Shown here in pieces: positions 14,585 to 22,049 of a stretch of 45,842 bases of DNA; position 1 is the first letter of the stretch; every line of letters starts with the position of its first letter. The position numbers and the translations under genes are program-made. The DNA is from a virus. The notes beneath the pieces were generated by a model that was not told where the DNA came from, ran no database searches, and saw only the letters and a list, made by a program, of their open reading frames with translations. The stretch lies in IMG/VR virus record IMGVR_UViG_3300046474_000241, positions 1-45,842 of that record; one strand, given 5' to 3'.

Positions 14585-15433
14585 ATGAACGCCTTTGCAA
14601 CCGTGCTCGACGAGATTTTCGCCTCGATCGTCACCGACGAAATCCGCGACGCATACTCTCCGCTCGACCTGGACGAGGAACGCACGCTCATCGCTCGCGC
14701 CAAGCTCGGCGAGGAGGCCGCGACCATCGCACTCATGCGGGCGTACACCCCCGCCCTTCGCTCCGCCATCCGCCAGTTCGGCGCCATGGGCGGGGCGTGG
14801 GCGGGGCAGGTAGCCGACCCCGACGTGGTCGAGGACCTCCGCGCCGCCGCCACCCTCGGGTTCCTCGAGGCCGTCCAGTCGTTCGACGCCGGCCGCTGGA
14901 GTCGGCTTGCCGCCATCGTCCCCGACCACCTCCGGCTGGCACTCGCGTCCGCCGTGCCCTCGCCTATCGCGTTCTCGATCCCGCAGCGCACGCTCACCCG
15001 TTTCTACTCGATCCTCCGCAAGGCAGACGGCAACCCGTACGCCGCCGCCGCGCTGGCCCCCCAGTACGAAATGCGCACCGAGACGTTCCTCGCCGTGCTC
15101 TCGGCGCTCCGCGACGTCGACTCCTACGACCAGCTCCTCGCCCCGTCCGGCAGTAACGAGAACCAGTCCGATCGCGGGTCCAACGACGTCGAGGCATGGC
15201 CTCTCTGGGACGGCCAGCACCCAGACGCGGAGGACGAGGTCCTCGTCGAGGCGGCGTTCTCGGTCGTCGACACCCTCGAAAAAGACGTGATCCGCATGGC
15301 CTACGGCTTCACGGAGTACGACCCGATCCCGGACGCCGAAATCGGCGCACGCCTCATCCTGTCCCGCCAGAAGGTCCAGCGCACCCGCGCCTCTGGCCTC
15401 GGCAAAATGCGCGTAGCGCTGGGCGTCGCGTAA
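14585..15433 (+). CDS. Sigma-70-family RNA polymerase sigma factor
   Basis: 282 aa. Region 2-like: DEERTLIARAKLGEEAATIALMR... then DLRAAATLGFLEAVQSFD (about 27-105), which matches the sigma2 pattern of a Leu/Ala helix ending in LGFLEAV..FD. Region 3-like: FSIPQRTLTRFYSILRKADG to VLSALRDV (about 132-182). Region 4-like: VVDTLEKDVIRMAYGF, then AEIGARLILSRQKVQRTRASGLGKMRVAL (about 235-281), a standard sigma4 helix-turn-helix. It likely redirects host RNA polymerase to phage promoters. It has its own promoter and an AAGGA site before the ATG. Confidence 0.82.
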   Translation: MNAFATVLDEIFASIVTDEIRDAYSPLDLDEERTLIARAKLGEEAATIALMRAYTPALRSAIRQFGAMGGAWAGQVADPDVVEDLRAAATLGFLEAVQSFDAGRWSRLAAIVPDHLRLALASAVPSPIAFSIPQRTLTRFYSILRKADGNPYAAAALAPQYEMRTETFLAVLSALRDVDSYDQLLAPSGSNENQSDRGSNDVEAWPLWDGQHPDAEDEVLVEAAFSVVDTLEKDVIRMAYGFTEYDPIPDAEIGARLILSRQKVQRTRASGLGKMRVALGVA

Positions 15434-15464
15434 GAATACGCGCGTGAGTCGAGAGGAAAACATC

Positions 15465-15620
15465 ATGGAGGAACGCCTCGAGGCGCTCATCAACCGCGGC
15501 GACGCCGTACTCGCCCAGGCCCGCGCAGAGCTTGGCGCGGACTCGCCCGTCTATCACGAGCTGGCACACGTCCTTTGTCTGGCCTTCGGCCTCGCAGAGA
15601 CGGCGATCGACGCCAAGTAG
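15465..15620 (+). CDS. Small helical hypothetical protein
   Basis: 51 aa from ATG 15465 (GAGAGG 8 bases upstream); an in-frame GTG at 15444 is less likely. Two helices: EERLEALINRGDAVLAQARAE and HELAHVLCLAFGLAETAID. It follows the sigma gene closely and could be a partner such as an anti-sigma, but that is only positional inference. Confidence 0.6.
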   Translation: MEERLEALINRGDAVLAQARAELGADSPVYHELAHVLCLAFGLAETAIDAK

Positions 15621-15629
15621 CACCACGGG

Positions 15630-15660
15630 AAAGCCCCTCGGGAAACCGGGGGGCTTCTTC
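15630..15660 (+). terminator. Intrinsic terminator after the sigma operon
   Basis: AAAGCCCC pairs with GGGGGCTT across a short loop, followed by CTTC. The T tract is imperfect. The following CATGAGCAGCCCCGCCGGCC resembles the terminator-to-ESAS junctions at 6376 and 23071. Confidence 0.7.
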
Positions 15661-15682
15661 CATGAGCAGCCCCGCCGGCCAC

Positions 15683-15717
15683 GGCCACCTCTCTAGCTAA
15701 CCAACACAGAGAGGCCC
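15683..15717 (+). promoter_or_regulatory. Inverted repeat element copy 5 (ESAS/SAS-like)
   Basis: Left arm GGCCACCTCTCTAGCT (15683-15698), right arm ACAGAGAGGCCC (15706-15717), ending 4 bases before the GTG at 15722. Confidence 0.8.
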
Positions 15718-15721
15718 GGCC

Positions 15722-16360
15722 GTGACCGACGACATTTTCGACTTCTTCCCCACCTCCGAACAGACCCGCATCCGCGAGCAGTACGGCCTTTACGCCGCCA
15801 ACCGGCTCGAGCCCGTCGCACTGCCGCGCCGCAGCTCGCGAGAGCCGTGGAGCTGGCTCAACGACGGCCGCGACGACGCCTACTGGGCCGAACTCGCGGC
15901 CGAGGCCGAGCGCGAGGAAGCCGAGCGGGAAACACGCATCGCGGCCGAACGCGCAGCACACCGCCTCCTCGTCGCGACCGCCCCGCGCGTCGACGTGTTC
16001 CGCATCGAGCACCCCGAATCCCACGTCGGCCCATACAACCACACGTGGATTGACTGGGAGACAGACAAAAACGACCTCGACATGGGCGAGGCACACACCG
16101 GCAACACCCGCACGCCCGGTCCGTTCCGCACTGGCGAGTTCCCCGACTACGGCGCCGGCATCACGGGCGAGCACAAGTTCGGCTTCGAGTCCGAGGGCCA
16201 CCTCCGCCGCTGGTTCCAGGGCTGGCGCGCCCCCCTCCGCCGTTGCGGTTTCGTCCTGACCGTCTACGCCGTCCCCGAGCCCGACGTCCTCTACGGCGCC
16301 CACCAGCTCGCATTTCTCCCTCACGCGGCAACCGTCGCGCGCGTCGTCCGCATTCCCTAG
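15722..16360 (+). CDS. Hypothetical protein, 212 aa
   Basis: GTG start set by the SAS-like element. Residues about 55-80 form a charged coiled-coil-like helix (LAAEAEREEAERETRIAAER). The C-terminal half has aromatic-rich segments (PYNHTWIDWETDK, HLRRWFQGWRAPLRRCGF, FVLTVYAVPEPD), suggesting a compact domain. I do not recognise it. First gene of a five-gene cassette. Confidence 0.7.
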   Translation: MTDDIFDFFPTSEQTRIREQYGLYAANRLEPVALPRRSSREPWSWLNDGRDDAYWAELAAEAEREEAERETRIAAERAAHRLLVATAPRVDVFRIEHPESHVGPYNHTWIDWETDKNDLDMGEAHTGNTRTPGPFRTGEFPDYGAGITGEHKFGFESEGHLRRWFQGWRAPLRRCGFVLTVYAVPEPDVLYGAHQLAFLPHAATVARVVRIP

Positions 16361-16368
16361 GAGCCAGC

Positions 16369-16686
16369 ATGTCCACCACCTACGAGCGCCTCGTCGAGGC
16401 CGGAGCCCCGGACCTCGCAGAGCCGTATTTCTACCGCATCCGCGAGACCGGCACCGGTGAGCACATCGAGATTCAACTACGCCGCAAAAATCCAAAGTTC
16501 GGCTCGCTCGAGCTGGGCAAGCGTGGCTACGTCCACATCGCCAGCACGGCGCCAGACCAGGTCCTCCCGCAGCTCGTCGGCCACGCCAAGCGCCTCGTGC
16601 GCGAGTACGAGCAGTCCACCCAATCCCGCATCCAGGCGCGTTCCCTCATCGGTGACGCCGCCCGAAAGGAACGCCACCATGGCTAA
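16369..16686 (+). CDS. Hypothetical protein, 105 aa
   Basis: ATG 16369 with TAGGAG 7 bases upstream. Beta-rich N-terminal part (YFYRIRETGTGEHIEIQLRR) and a C-terminal helix (VLPQLVGHAKRLVREYEQ). It overlaps the next gene by 8 bases. No family recognised. Confidence 0.65.
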   Translation: MSTTYERLVEAGAPDLAEPYFYRIRETGTGEHIEIQLRRKNPKFGSLELGKRGYVHIASTAPDQVLPQLVGHAKRLVREYEQSTQSRIQARSLIGDAARKERHHG

Positions 16687-16873
16687 GCACTACACCGCAG
16701 TCCTCGAGGTGACCGCCGTCGACAATGTCGAGGAGGCCCGAGACCGATATAACAACGTCACCACCACCGCCAAACGCGACGTCTCCGAGGTCGGCCGCGT
16801 GGTCGTCCGCGCGGAGTCCCTCGAAATGCTCGTCGAAAAGATCAAGGCTCACGCGAGCCTCCTCGCCGAGTAA
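16679..16873 (+). CDS. Hypothetical protein, 64 aa
   Basis: ATG after a GAAAGG site. Pattern beta-alpha-beta-alpha: YTAVLEVTAVD, an EEARDRYNN helix, VGRVVVRAES and a LEMLVEKIKAHASLL helix. A small ferredoxin-like fold is possible. Overlaps the following micro-gene as TAATG. Confidence 0.65.
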   Translation: MAKHYTAVLEVTAVDNVEEARDRYNNVTTTAKRDVSEVGRVVVRAESLEMLVEKIKAHASLLAE

Positions 16874-16950
16874 TGGACCTCGTCCTAGCCGCCCTCTCCG
16901 TCGGCGTGTTCGTCTGGCTCGTCGTGCGGCTCTACCGCGATCCCGAGTGA
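16873..16950 (+). CDS. 25-aa single-pass membrane micro-protein
   Basis: ATG at 16873 overlaps the previous stop and the TGA overlaps the next GTG, so it is framed by coupling on both sides. One hydrophobic helix (LVLAALSVGVFVWLVV) ends in RLYRDPE, positively charged first, as for a small membrane anchor. Too short for family assignment. Confidence 0.6.
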   Translation: MDLVLAALSVGVFVWLVVRLYRDPE

Positions 16951-17234
16951 CGCTCCTAGAAATGCCGGCGCGGACGGACACCGCCGCCGACCTAGAACTC
17001 ATGCTCGAGCACACGCCCCGCTGTGAGTCCCGCCACCGATCGAATACCGGCGACACGTTCGGCCCGTGCTCCGTCGAGGTCGTCGCCCGCTGGTCGGCGA
17101 CCTGCCCTCGCGGGCGAGCCCTCAATATCTGCGAGCGTGCCGCCCAGTTCGTCCGCGACGTGTTCAAGACCGAGCGCCATTGCGCAGGTTGCGGCCGCCT
17201 GGCGCGTGAGTGCTGGACCCTCCGCCCCATTTAA
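16947..17234 (+). CDS. Cysteine-rich hypothetical protein
   Basis: 95 aa, GTG start overlapping the micro-gene. Six cysteines, including C-x2-C in HCAGCGRLARE near the C-terminus, suggest zinc binding. An ATG at 16962 is an alternative start. Function unknown; last gene before a terminator. Confidence 0.6.
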   Translation: MTLLEMPARTDTAADLELMLEHTPRCESRHRSNTGDTFGPCSVEVVARWSATCPRGRALNICERAAQFVRDVFKTERHCAGCGRLARECWTLRPI

Positions 17235-17236
17235 CG

Positions 17237-17271
17237 AAAGCCCCCTAGTCATCCGGCTAGGGGGCTTTTTT
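17237..17271 (+). terminator. Intrinsic terminator before integrase
   Basis: AAAGCCCCCTAG pairs with CTAGGGGGCTTT around an 8-nt loop, followed by TTT. Strong. Confidence 0.92.
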
Positions 17272-17338
17272 GCGCTCAGGACTCAACTGTCACTAGCTAT
17301 AGACCGGGTTCTCGTTCGGCACCTAGTAAGCTACCCGC

Positions 17339-18799
17339 ATGACACGCGCCGTTCTCTACCTACGACTGTCCCTCATCGTCGAGGATTCTACGTCGATCGC
17401 ACGCCAAGAGGCAGACCTCCGGGCGCTGTGCGAGCGCGAGGGCTGGACCGTCGCACGGCTCCTCGTCGACGACGGCCGCACCGGCCGCAAGGCGCGTGCG
17501 AACGCCGACGAGGCGCTCCGCATGATCCGCGACCGCGAGGCGGACGTCCTCCTCACCTGGAAACTCGACCGCTGGACCCGACAGGGCCTCTCGGCCATCG
17601 GTGCGCTTGTCGACACCCTGGACGCGACACCCGGCGCCCTGTTCGTCGCTATGCAGGACGGCCTACGCAGCGACCAACCGGCATGGCGGCTCATCGCAGC
17701 AGTGCTCTCCGAGGTGGCCCGCACCGAGGCCGAGAACATCGCCACGCGAACCAAGAACGCGATTGGCTACCGCAAGACCGTTGCGCACCGATTCACTGGC
17801 GGCGGTACTATCCCGTTCGGCTACGCCTCGGTCCCCGCCCCGGACGGCGTCGGCCGTGTGCTCGTGGTCGAGCCGGCGGAGGCCGCCATCGTCCGCGAGG
17901 TGGCCGAACGCCTCCTCGAGCAAACCGAGTCCCTGACCGCGATAGCCGCCGACCTCACCGCGCGCGGCATCCCGACCTCGAAATCCCCGTACCGCAAAGC
18001 GCGCTATCGCGGCGAGCCCGACGACGCGCTCGACCGTGGCCGCTGGACTGTAACCACCGTGAAAGCGCTGTGGACCGCTGACACCCTCCTAGGCCGCGTG
18101 TCGCTCGGCCCCGACGTAGTCCGCGACGACGACGGCCTCCCCGTCGCCCCCTGGCCTCCGATCCTGGACCTTGCCACCATGGAGCGCCTCCGTCGTCGCA
18201 TCGGCACCCGCGATCCGGCCAAGGCCCGTCGTGGCCGAGCCTCGCGGCTACTCTCCGGCGTCGCCTACTGTGCCCACTGCGACGGCAAGCTCTACGTGAC
18301 GACGTCCTCCGGCAAGCCCGTCTATCGCTGCAAAGCATCCTGGAACGGCGACACGAGCCACCCGTCCCCGCTCGTCGACGCAGAGAACCTCGAGGCGTTC
18401 GTATCCGGCCGGTTCCTGGCCATGCGCGGCAACGACCCCGAGCTAGACCTCGTCGAGGACGTCACCGAGCCGGGCACCGTCGAGGCCCTGGCAGAGGTCG
18501 AGGCCGCCCTCCGCGAAACGACCGCCGCCCTCATGGAGGACACCGCCGACTCCGTCGCCCTCGTCCGTCGCCTCGACGCCCTCAAGGACCGACGCGCCCA
18601 GCTACGTGCGCTCCCCGCGACCACGACCACCCGGCTAGTGCCCACCGGGCGCACCCTCGCCGAGGCATGGGACGCCGAGACCGATATCGCCCGCCGGCGG
18701 GAGACGCTCCTCGTGGGGCTCGACTCGGTAACCGTAGCCAAGGCCGCCCGCAAGCAAGGCTTCGACGCCGGCCGAGTGACGTTCAACTGGGTTTCGTAG
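17339..18799 (+). CDS. int: Large serine integrase (site-specific recombinase)
   Basis: 486 aa. N-terminal resolvase domain RAVLYLRLSLIVEDSTSIAR, with Ser11 in the nucleophile position, and the conserved WKLDRWTR and EVARTEAENI segments that hold catalytic Arg residues. The recombinase domain starts near RFTGGGTIPFGYA (about 143). A zinc-ribbon domain with CAHC (about 305) and YRC (about 327) is followed by a long coiled coil (about 380-425). It integrates phage DNA at attB; excision would need the RDF at 6460. attP should be beside the gene (17272-17338 or 18800-18823), but I cannot define it. It sits between a terminator and operator copy B. Confidence 0.95.
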   Translation: MTRAVLYLRLSLIVEDSTSIARQEADLRALCEREGWTVARLLVDDGRTGRKARANADEALRMIRDREADVLLTWKLDRWTRQGLSAIGALVDTLDATPGALFVAMQDGLRSDQPAWRLIAAVLSEVARTEAENIATRTKNAIGYRKTVAHRFTGGGTIPFGYASVPAPDGVGRVLVVEPAEAAIVREVAERLLEQTESLTAIAADLTARGIPTSKSPYRKARYRGEPDDALDRGRWTVTTVKALWTADTLLGRVSLGPDVVRDDDGLPVAPWPPILDLATMERLRRRIGTRDPAKARRGRASRLLSGVAYCAHCDGKLYVTTSSGKPVYRCKASWNGDTSHPSPLVDAENLEAFVSGRFLAMRGNDPELDLVEDVTEPGTVEALAEVEAALRETTAALMEDTADSVALVRRLDALKDRRAQLRALPATTTTRLVPTGRTLAEAWDAETDIARRRETLLVGLDSVTVAKAARKQGFDAGRVTFNWVS

Positions 18800-18823
18800 C
18801 GCCGAGAGCGGGCTCGGAGTACC

Positions 18824-18930
18824 AAATAGTGACGTAGTGACGCAAAGTACGTCACTCTCTATTGTTTTTACCAGAAACTCTCTCTCTTAGTAATGGAAGC
18901 AGAGTGACGTACTTTCCGTCACTTCGTCAC
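18824..18930 (+). promoter_or_regulatory. Operator/promoter element, copy B
   Basis: Same block as 2615-2716: half site GTGACG at 18829, operators GTGACG-N7-CGTCAC at 18837-18855 and 18904-18922, an additional CGTCAC at 18925-18930, and the AT-rich core between them (TCTCTATTGTTTTTACC to CTTAGTAATGGA). It probably drives the 19001 operon. Confidence 0.75.
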
Positions 18931-18958
18931 TAATCCCACTGAGCAGGCCCGCCAACGC

Positions 18959-18996
18959 GGCCACCTCTCTATCTGTAACCGACAGATAGGAGGCCC
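18959..18996 (+). promoter_or_regulatory. Inverted repeat element copy 6 (ESAS/SAS-like)
   Basis: Best copy: left arm GGCCACCTCTCTATCTGT (18959-18976), 5-base spacer, right arm ACAGATAGGAGGCCC (18982-18996), 4 bases before the GTG at 19001. Confidence 0.88.
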
Positions 18997-19000
18997 GCTC

Positions 19001-19480
19001 GTGGCCCACGAAATGCCTACGACGCCCGACGAGGCGTTCCAGCTCGCCACTCGTTTCCTCAACTACGCCACCGAGGCCCCTGCCCAGAACGGCACCGCCG
19101 GCCTCTACGCGAGCGTCGCGAACACCTACGCCAGCATCGCCACCGGCCTCCTCCTCGAGCAGGTCGTCGCGCTCCTCGCCACTCCCGAGCCCGTCGTCGA
19201 GGAGGAGCCCGAGGAATCGCCCGCCGACCGCCGCCGTCGCCTCGACCGCGAGCGCAAGGCCGAGAGCCGCGCCAAGGCCGCCAAGCGCGACGCCGAACTC
19301 GCCGCCATGGACAAGGACGAGCGCGCGGGCTGGGCAGCCATCCAGGCCGACATGGACCGTATCGCCGCCGACGACGGCCCCGAGGCCACATACCTCGACA
19401 CCGCGGTAGACGTCCCCGGCGGCCAGTTCGTCGCCGACGAGGTCGACACCCTCAACGCCGACGGTAGCCGCGCCTCATGA
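19001..19480 (+). CDS. Hypothetical protein with charged coiled coil
   Basis: 159 aa, GTG start with the AGGAGG of the repeat. An N-terminal helical region (about 10-65, Ala-rich) is followed by an acidic stretch EEEPEESP and a strongly charged RRRRLDRERKAESRAKAAKRD helix, then an acidic tail. No enzyme motif. First gene of the operon under operator copy B, so probably early expressed. Function unknown. Confidence 0.7.
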   Translation: MAHEMPTTPDEAFQLATRFLNYATEAPAQNGTAGLYASVANTYASIATGLLLEQVVALLATPEPVVEEEPEESPADRRRRLDRERKAESRAKAAKRDAELAAMDKDERAGWAAIQADMDRIAADDGPEATYLDTAVDVPGGQFVADEVDTLNADGSRAS

Positions 19481-19710
19481 TTACCGTCGAGACCGAGTCC
19501 GGCTCCGTCTACGTGTTCAAGGACGACCTCTCCGCCGTCCAGCGCGTCGAGTCGACTCACGAACTCCGCGGCGACGGCGACTGGCTCGAGCTGGAGGCCG
19601 TGCCCCACATCACCGTCGGCGCCCCCATGTTCCTCGCGCTCGAGCCTCTCAGCGACGAGGCCGTGGTCACCTACCGCACGACGAGCCCTGTAACGGCGAT
19701 CCGGCCGTGA
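19477..19710 (+). CDS. Small beta-rich hypothetical protein
   Basis: 77 aa, ATGA overlap. Beta strands ITVETESGSVYVFKDD, WLELEAV and AVVTYRTTSPVTAI suggest a small barrel. No family recognised. Confidence 0.65.
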   Translation: MITVETESGSVYVFKDDLSAVQRVESTHELRGDGDWLELEAVPHITVGAPMFLALEPLSDEAVVTYRTTSPVTAIRP

Positions 19711-20099
19711 GCCACCATTACGCCCAGTTCGGTGTGTACTGCCCCGGATGCATCGCCGGCCTGCCGCCATGGGACCCGGCGCACTTGCGGGGAAACCTGC
19801 CCGCGGCGCCCTACCGCGCTCGACTCACCCTCATGCACCCCGGCGTCCGGTACGGCGCGCACCCGGACTATTCGCCCTGCCCGTGCGCCGCGTGTCAGGC
19901 CCGCAGCGCCGAACTCGCGGCCTCCCGCCCATGGCCGCAAGGCGACCTCGCCCCGATCCTCGCCGAGTACGAGGCCGTCGTCGAGGAGCTAGCCGCCTTC
20001 TACGCCACCCTCCCGGCGCCCAGCCCCACTCTCCGCCAACGCATTAGCGACTGGCTCCTCGACCCCCAGAAACGCACCACCAACCGAAAGGCCCGCTAG
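19707..20099 (+). CDS. Cysteine-rich hypothetical protein
   Basis: 130 aa, GTG start. N-terminal YCPGC and central CPCAAC give a likely zinc site; a His-Pro-rich segment lies between. The C-terminal helical region is LAPILAEYEAVVEELAAFYA. Function unknown. One-base overlap (TAGTG) with the first gene of the tandem array. Confidence 0.65.
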   Translation: MSHHYAQFGVYCPGCIAGLPPWDPAHLRGNLPAAPYRARLTLMHPGVRYGAHPDYSPCPCAACQARSAELAASRPWPQGDLAPILAEYEAVVEELAAFYATLPAPSPTLRQRISDWLLDPQKRTTNRKAR

Positions 20100-20575
20100 T
20101 GCCCCGCTTTGTAAAGGTGACCACCAACCTCGGCGAGCCCGCCGCGCTGGACGGCACCACCAGCCGCACCTACCCGTTCGTCTACGCCGAGTCCCGCGAC
20201 ACGTTCATCCGGCGCATGGAAGCAAGCACCGCTCTCTTGCACATATTCAAGTACGACCCGGCAACGCCCGAGGAACTCGCCCAGGCAGCGGCCCCGGCCG
20301 ACCTCGGCGAACTCACTGCCGTCTCGACGGTTCCGACCACTGGCCGATACTACGTTCTCGACACCGGGCGCCTGACCACGAGCGGCGAGCCCCTGATCGT
20401 CATCGCCGACCAGGACTCCGACCGCGCTATCCCGATCGCCGAATGGGCGGCCGAGGGACTCGCGAACGCCCTCAACGACGGCGGGGACTCGCCTTCCCGC
20501 TACTTCGGCGTCTCGCGCGAGTACATCGAGTCCGGCGACTTCGCACAGCCGATCCCGACGGAGGCCCGTCGATGA
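20099..20575 (+). CDS. Tandem array gene 1 (largest, possibly two-domain)
   Basis: 158 aa, GTG start. It starts PRFVKVTTNLGEP, then YPFVYAESRD. A second strand-turn-helix unit begins RYYVLDTGRLTTSGEPLIVIAD, then GLANALNDGGD. Both resemble the pattern of the following seven genes (N-terminal Arg-aromatic-Val strand, a YPF or similar phrase, and a helix ending L-N-D/N-G), so this one may be an internal duplication. Function unknown. Confidence 0.65.
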   Translation: MPRFVKVTTNLGEPAALDGTTSRTYPFVYAESRDTFIRRMEASTALLHIFKYDPATPEELAQAAAPADLGELTAVSTVPTTGRYYVLDTGRLTTSGEPLIVIADQDSDRAIPIAEWAAEGLANALNDGGDSPSRYFGVSREYIESGDFAQPIPTEARR

Positions 20576-20766
20576 ACCCGCGCTTTGTAGTCCGTGTCGA
20601 CCACGTCGGCGACTACGTCGTCCTCGACACTCGCGACGACCTCGTTATCCCGTTCAGCGGGACTAACGCTCTGTCCGTCGTCCCAATGCTCAACGCCGCC
20701 CCAGGCCTCGCCGCCAACTACATCAGCTTCCCCGCGGCCGATTACCCGCCCCTCCGTCCCCTCTAA
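20572..20766 (+). CDS. Tandem array gene 2
   Basis: 64 aa, ATGA overlap. NPRFVVRVDHVGDYVVLDTRDDLVIPFSG, then a helix VVPMLNAAPGL. Same strand pattern as its neighbours but without the C-terminal helix. Function unknown. Confidence 0.62.
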   Translation: MNPRFVVRVDHVGDYVVLDTRDDLVIPFSGTNALSVVPMLNAAPGLAANYISFPAADYPPLRPL

Positions 20767-20806
20767 GCCACCCACGAAACACCCATCGAATAGGAGCACC
20801 ACCAGC

Positions 20807-21055
20807 ATGACAAAACGCTACGTCGTCATTCCCGGCGACCCCGACGAGCGCGCCTTCGCCATCGCCATGACCGGCCCCGGCATGGTCGTCGACACCACCA
20901 CCCCCGAAATCGGCTATGGATTCGGCGCACTCGCCACCCAGGCCGCCGAGGGTTTCGAGGACGGCTCGCTCGAAATCAGCGACTACCTCTCCCTCCCGTT
21001 GACCGACGTCGAGCGCAAGCAGCTCGCCACGGCGCTCGCCGGGGAGGCCGCATAA
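20807..21055 (+). CDS. Tandem array gene 3
   Basis: 82 aa, ATG with TAGGAGCACC before it. TKRYVVIPGDPDERAF, VVDTTTPEIGYGFG, an AAEGFEDGSLEI segment and SLPLTDVERKQLATALAGEAA. This is the clearest form of the family, sharing VVIPGDP and the C-terminal D-E/V-E-R helix with gene 4. Acidic. Function unknown. Confidence 0.68.
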   Translation: MTKRYVVIPGDPDERAFAIAMTGPGMVVDTTTPEIGYGFGALATQAAEGFEDGSLEISDYLSLPLTDVERKQLATALAGEAA

Positions 21056-21342
21056 TGGCCGCCCCTCGCTTCGTCGTCATCCCCGGCGACCCGGCCCACC
21101 TCGACGAAATCCCCGAGGCTCTCCGCCCACTCCTCGGCGTCGAGGGCACGCGCACCCGCGCCGTCGTCGACACCTCCGCCGACGTGCCCATGGCCTACCC
21201 GTTCGGCGACATGGCCGACGAGGCCGCGGAGTCGTTCAACAACGGCACCAAGCCGTTCGACGGCGAACCCTACGCCGGGCAGTACCTCACCGACCTCGAG
21301 CGTACGCAGCTCGACGCCGTCCTCTCAGGGGAGGCGCTCTAA
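21055..21342 (+). CDS. Tandem array gene 4
   Basis: 95 aa, TAATG overlap. APRFVVIPGDPAHLDEIPE, AVVDTSADVPMAYPFGDMADEAAESFNNG, and YLTDLERTQLDAVLSGEAL align directly with gene 3 (VVIPGDP, VVDT, aromatic-P/G-F, AAE.F..G, TD.ER.QL...L.GEA), so these two are recent duplicates. Function unknown. Confidence 0.68.
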   Translation: MAAPRFVVIPGDPAHLDEIPEALRPLLGVEGTRTRAVVDTSADVPMAYPFGDMADEAAESFNNGTKPFDGEPYAGQYLTDLERTQLDAVLSGEAL

Positions 21343-21575
21343 TGGCCGACCGCTTTTTCCTCGTCGAGGCCGACGACGACCGTTTCAGCCGTGACCTCGT
21401 CGTCGACCGTGAAAACCCGGCCCTCGGCTACGGGTTTGCTGGCGCCGAGACAACGGCCGCGGAGGTCCTCAACGCTGGCGCGCGCCAGATCGACGAGTTC
21501 CTCCCCCTCCTCCTCTCCGACGAGGAGGCGGCGCGTGTCGCCGTCATCATCGCCGACGACGAGGAGGCGGAGTGA
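21342..21575 (+). CDS. Tandem array gene 5
   Basis: 77 aa, TAATG overlap. ADRFFLVEADDDRFSRD, LVVDRENPALGYGFAGAETTAAEVLNAG and LLLSDEEAARVAVIIADDEEAE follow the family pattern. Very acidic (DDEEAE terminus). Function unknown. Confidence 0.66.
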   Translation: MADRFFLVEADDDRFSRDLVVDRENPALGYGFAGAETTAAEVLNAGARQIDEFLPLLLSDEEAARVAVIIADDEEAE

Positions 21576-21847
21576 TGGACAACCGTTTCGTAGTCATCCG
21601 GACCGCCGTCGACTCGCCCCTCGACTTCTACAAGTTCGAGCCGTTCGCCGTGTTCGACACGACGAAAGGCACCGTGCACGGCGCCGAAAACCGCATCGAG
21701 GCCGACCGTCTGGCCGCAGAGTTGAACGACACGGACAACGGCTATGCCGCCGACGTCGACTCCGGCGAGTGGCCTTTCGCCGGCCACCCGGCCACCGACG
21801 CCGAACGCGTCCTCCTCGCGGCAGCGCTCGAGGAGGCCGGCTCGTGA
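21575..21847 (+). CDS. Tandem array gene 6
   Basis: 90 aa. Start placed at ATG 21575, inside TGATG after the previous stop; a GTG one codon upstream is possible. DNRFVVIRTAVDSP, FAVFDTTKGTVHGAENRIEADRLAAELND, and TDAERVLLAAALEEAGS. Family pattern retained. Function unknown. Confidence 0.66.
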   Translation: MDNRFVVIRTAVDSPLDFYKFEPFAVFDTTKGTVHGAENRIEADRLAAELNDTDNGYAADVDSGEWPFAGHPATDAERVLLAAALEEAGS

Positions 21848-22047
21848 GCGCCCGTTACGTCACCCGCCGCAGCACGGAGGGAAATCTCGACGTGCACGAC
21901 ACGGAGACGGGCACCGTCTACCCGTTCGACCTCATGGGCGCCGAGGCCGTCGAGTTCTTGAACGACGGTCGTCTCTCCCCGGCGATCCTCGAGGCCTACG
22001 ACGCGGAGGAGCTTGCAAAGTTTCACCCCGACCTAGCCGGGCGCTAG
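21844..22047 (+). CDS. Tandem array gene 7
   Basis: 67 aa, GTG overlapping the previous stop. SARYVTRRSTEGNLDVHDTETGTVYPFDLMGAEAVEFLNDGRL shows the strand, D-T, YPF and LNDG landmarks; the C-terminal helix is DAEELAKFHPDLAG. Function unknown. Confidence 0.66.
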   Translation: MSARYVTRRSTEGNLDVHDTETGTVYPFDLMGAEAVEFLNDGRLSPAILEAYDAEELAKFHPDLAGR

Positions 22048-22049
22048 CC

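Noticed and set aside
14186-15493. 435-codon minus-strand frame opposite the sigma gene
   Set aside because: Same antisense effect; it would cross the palindromic promoter and two genes.
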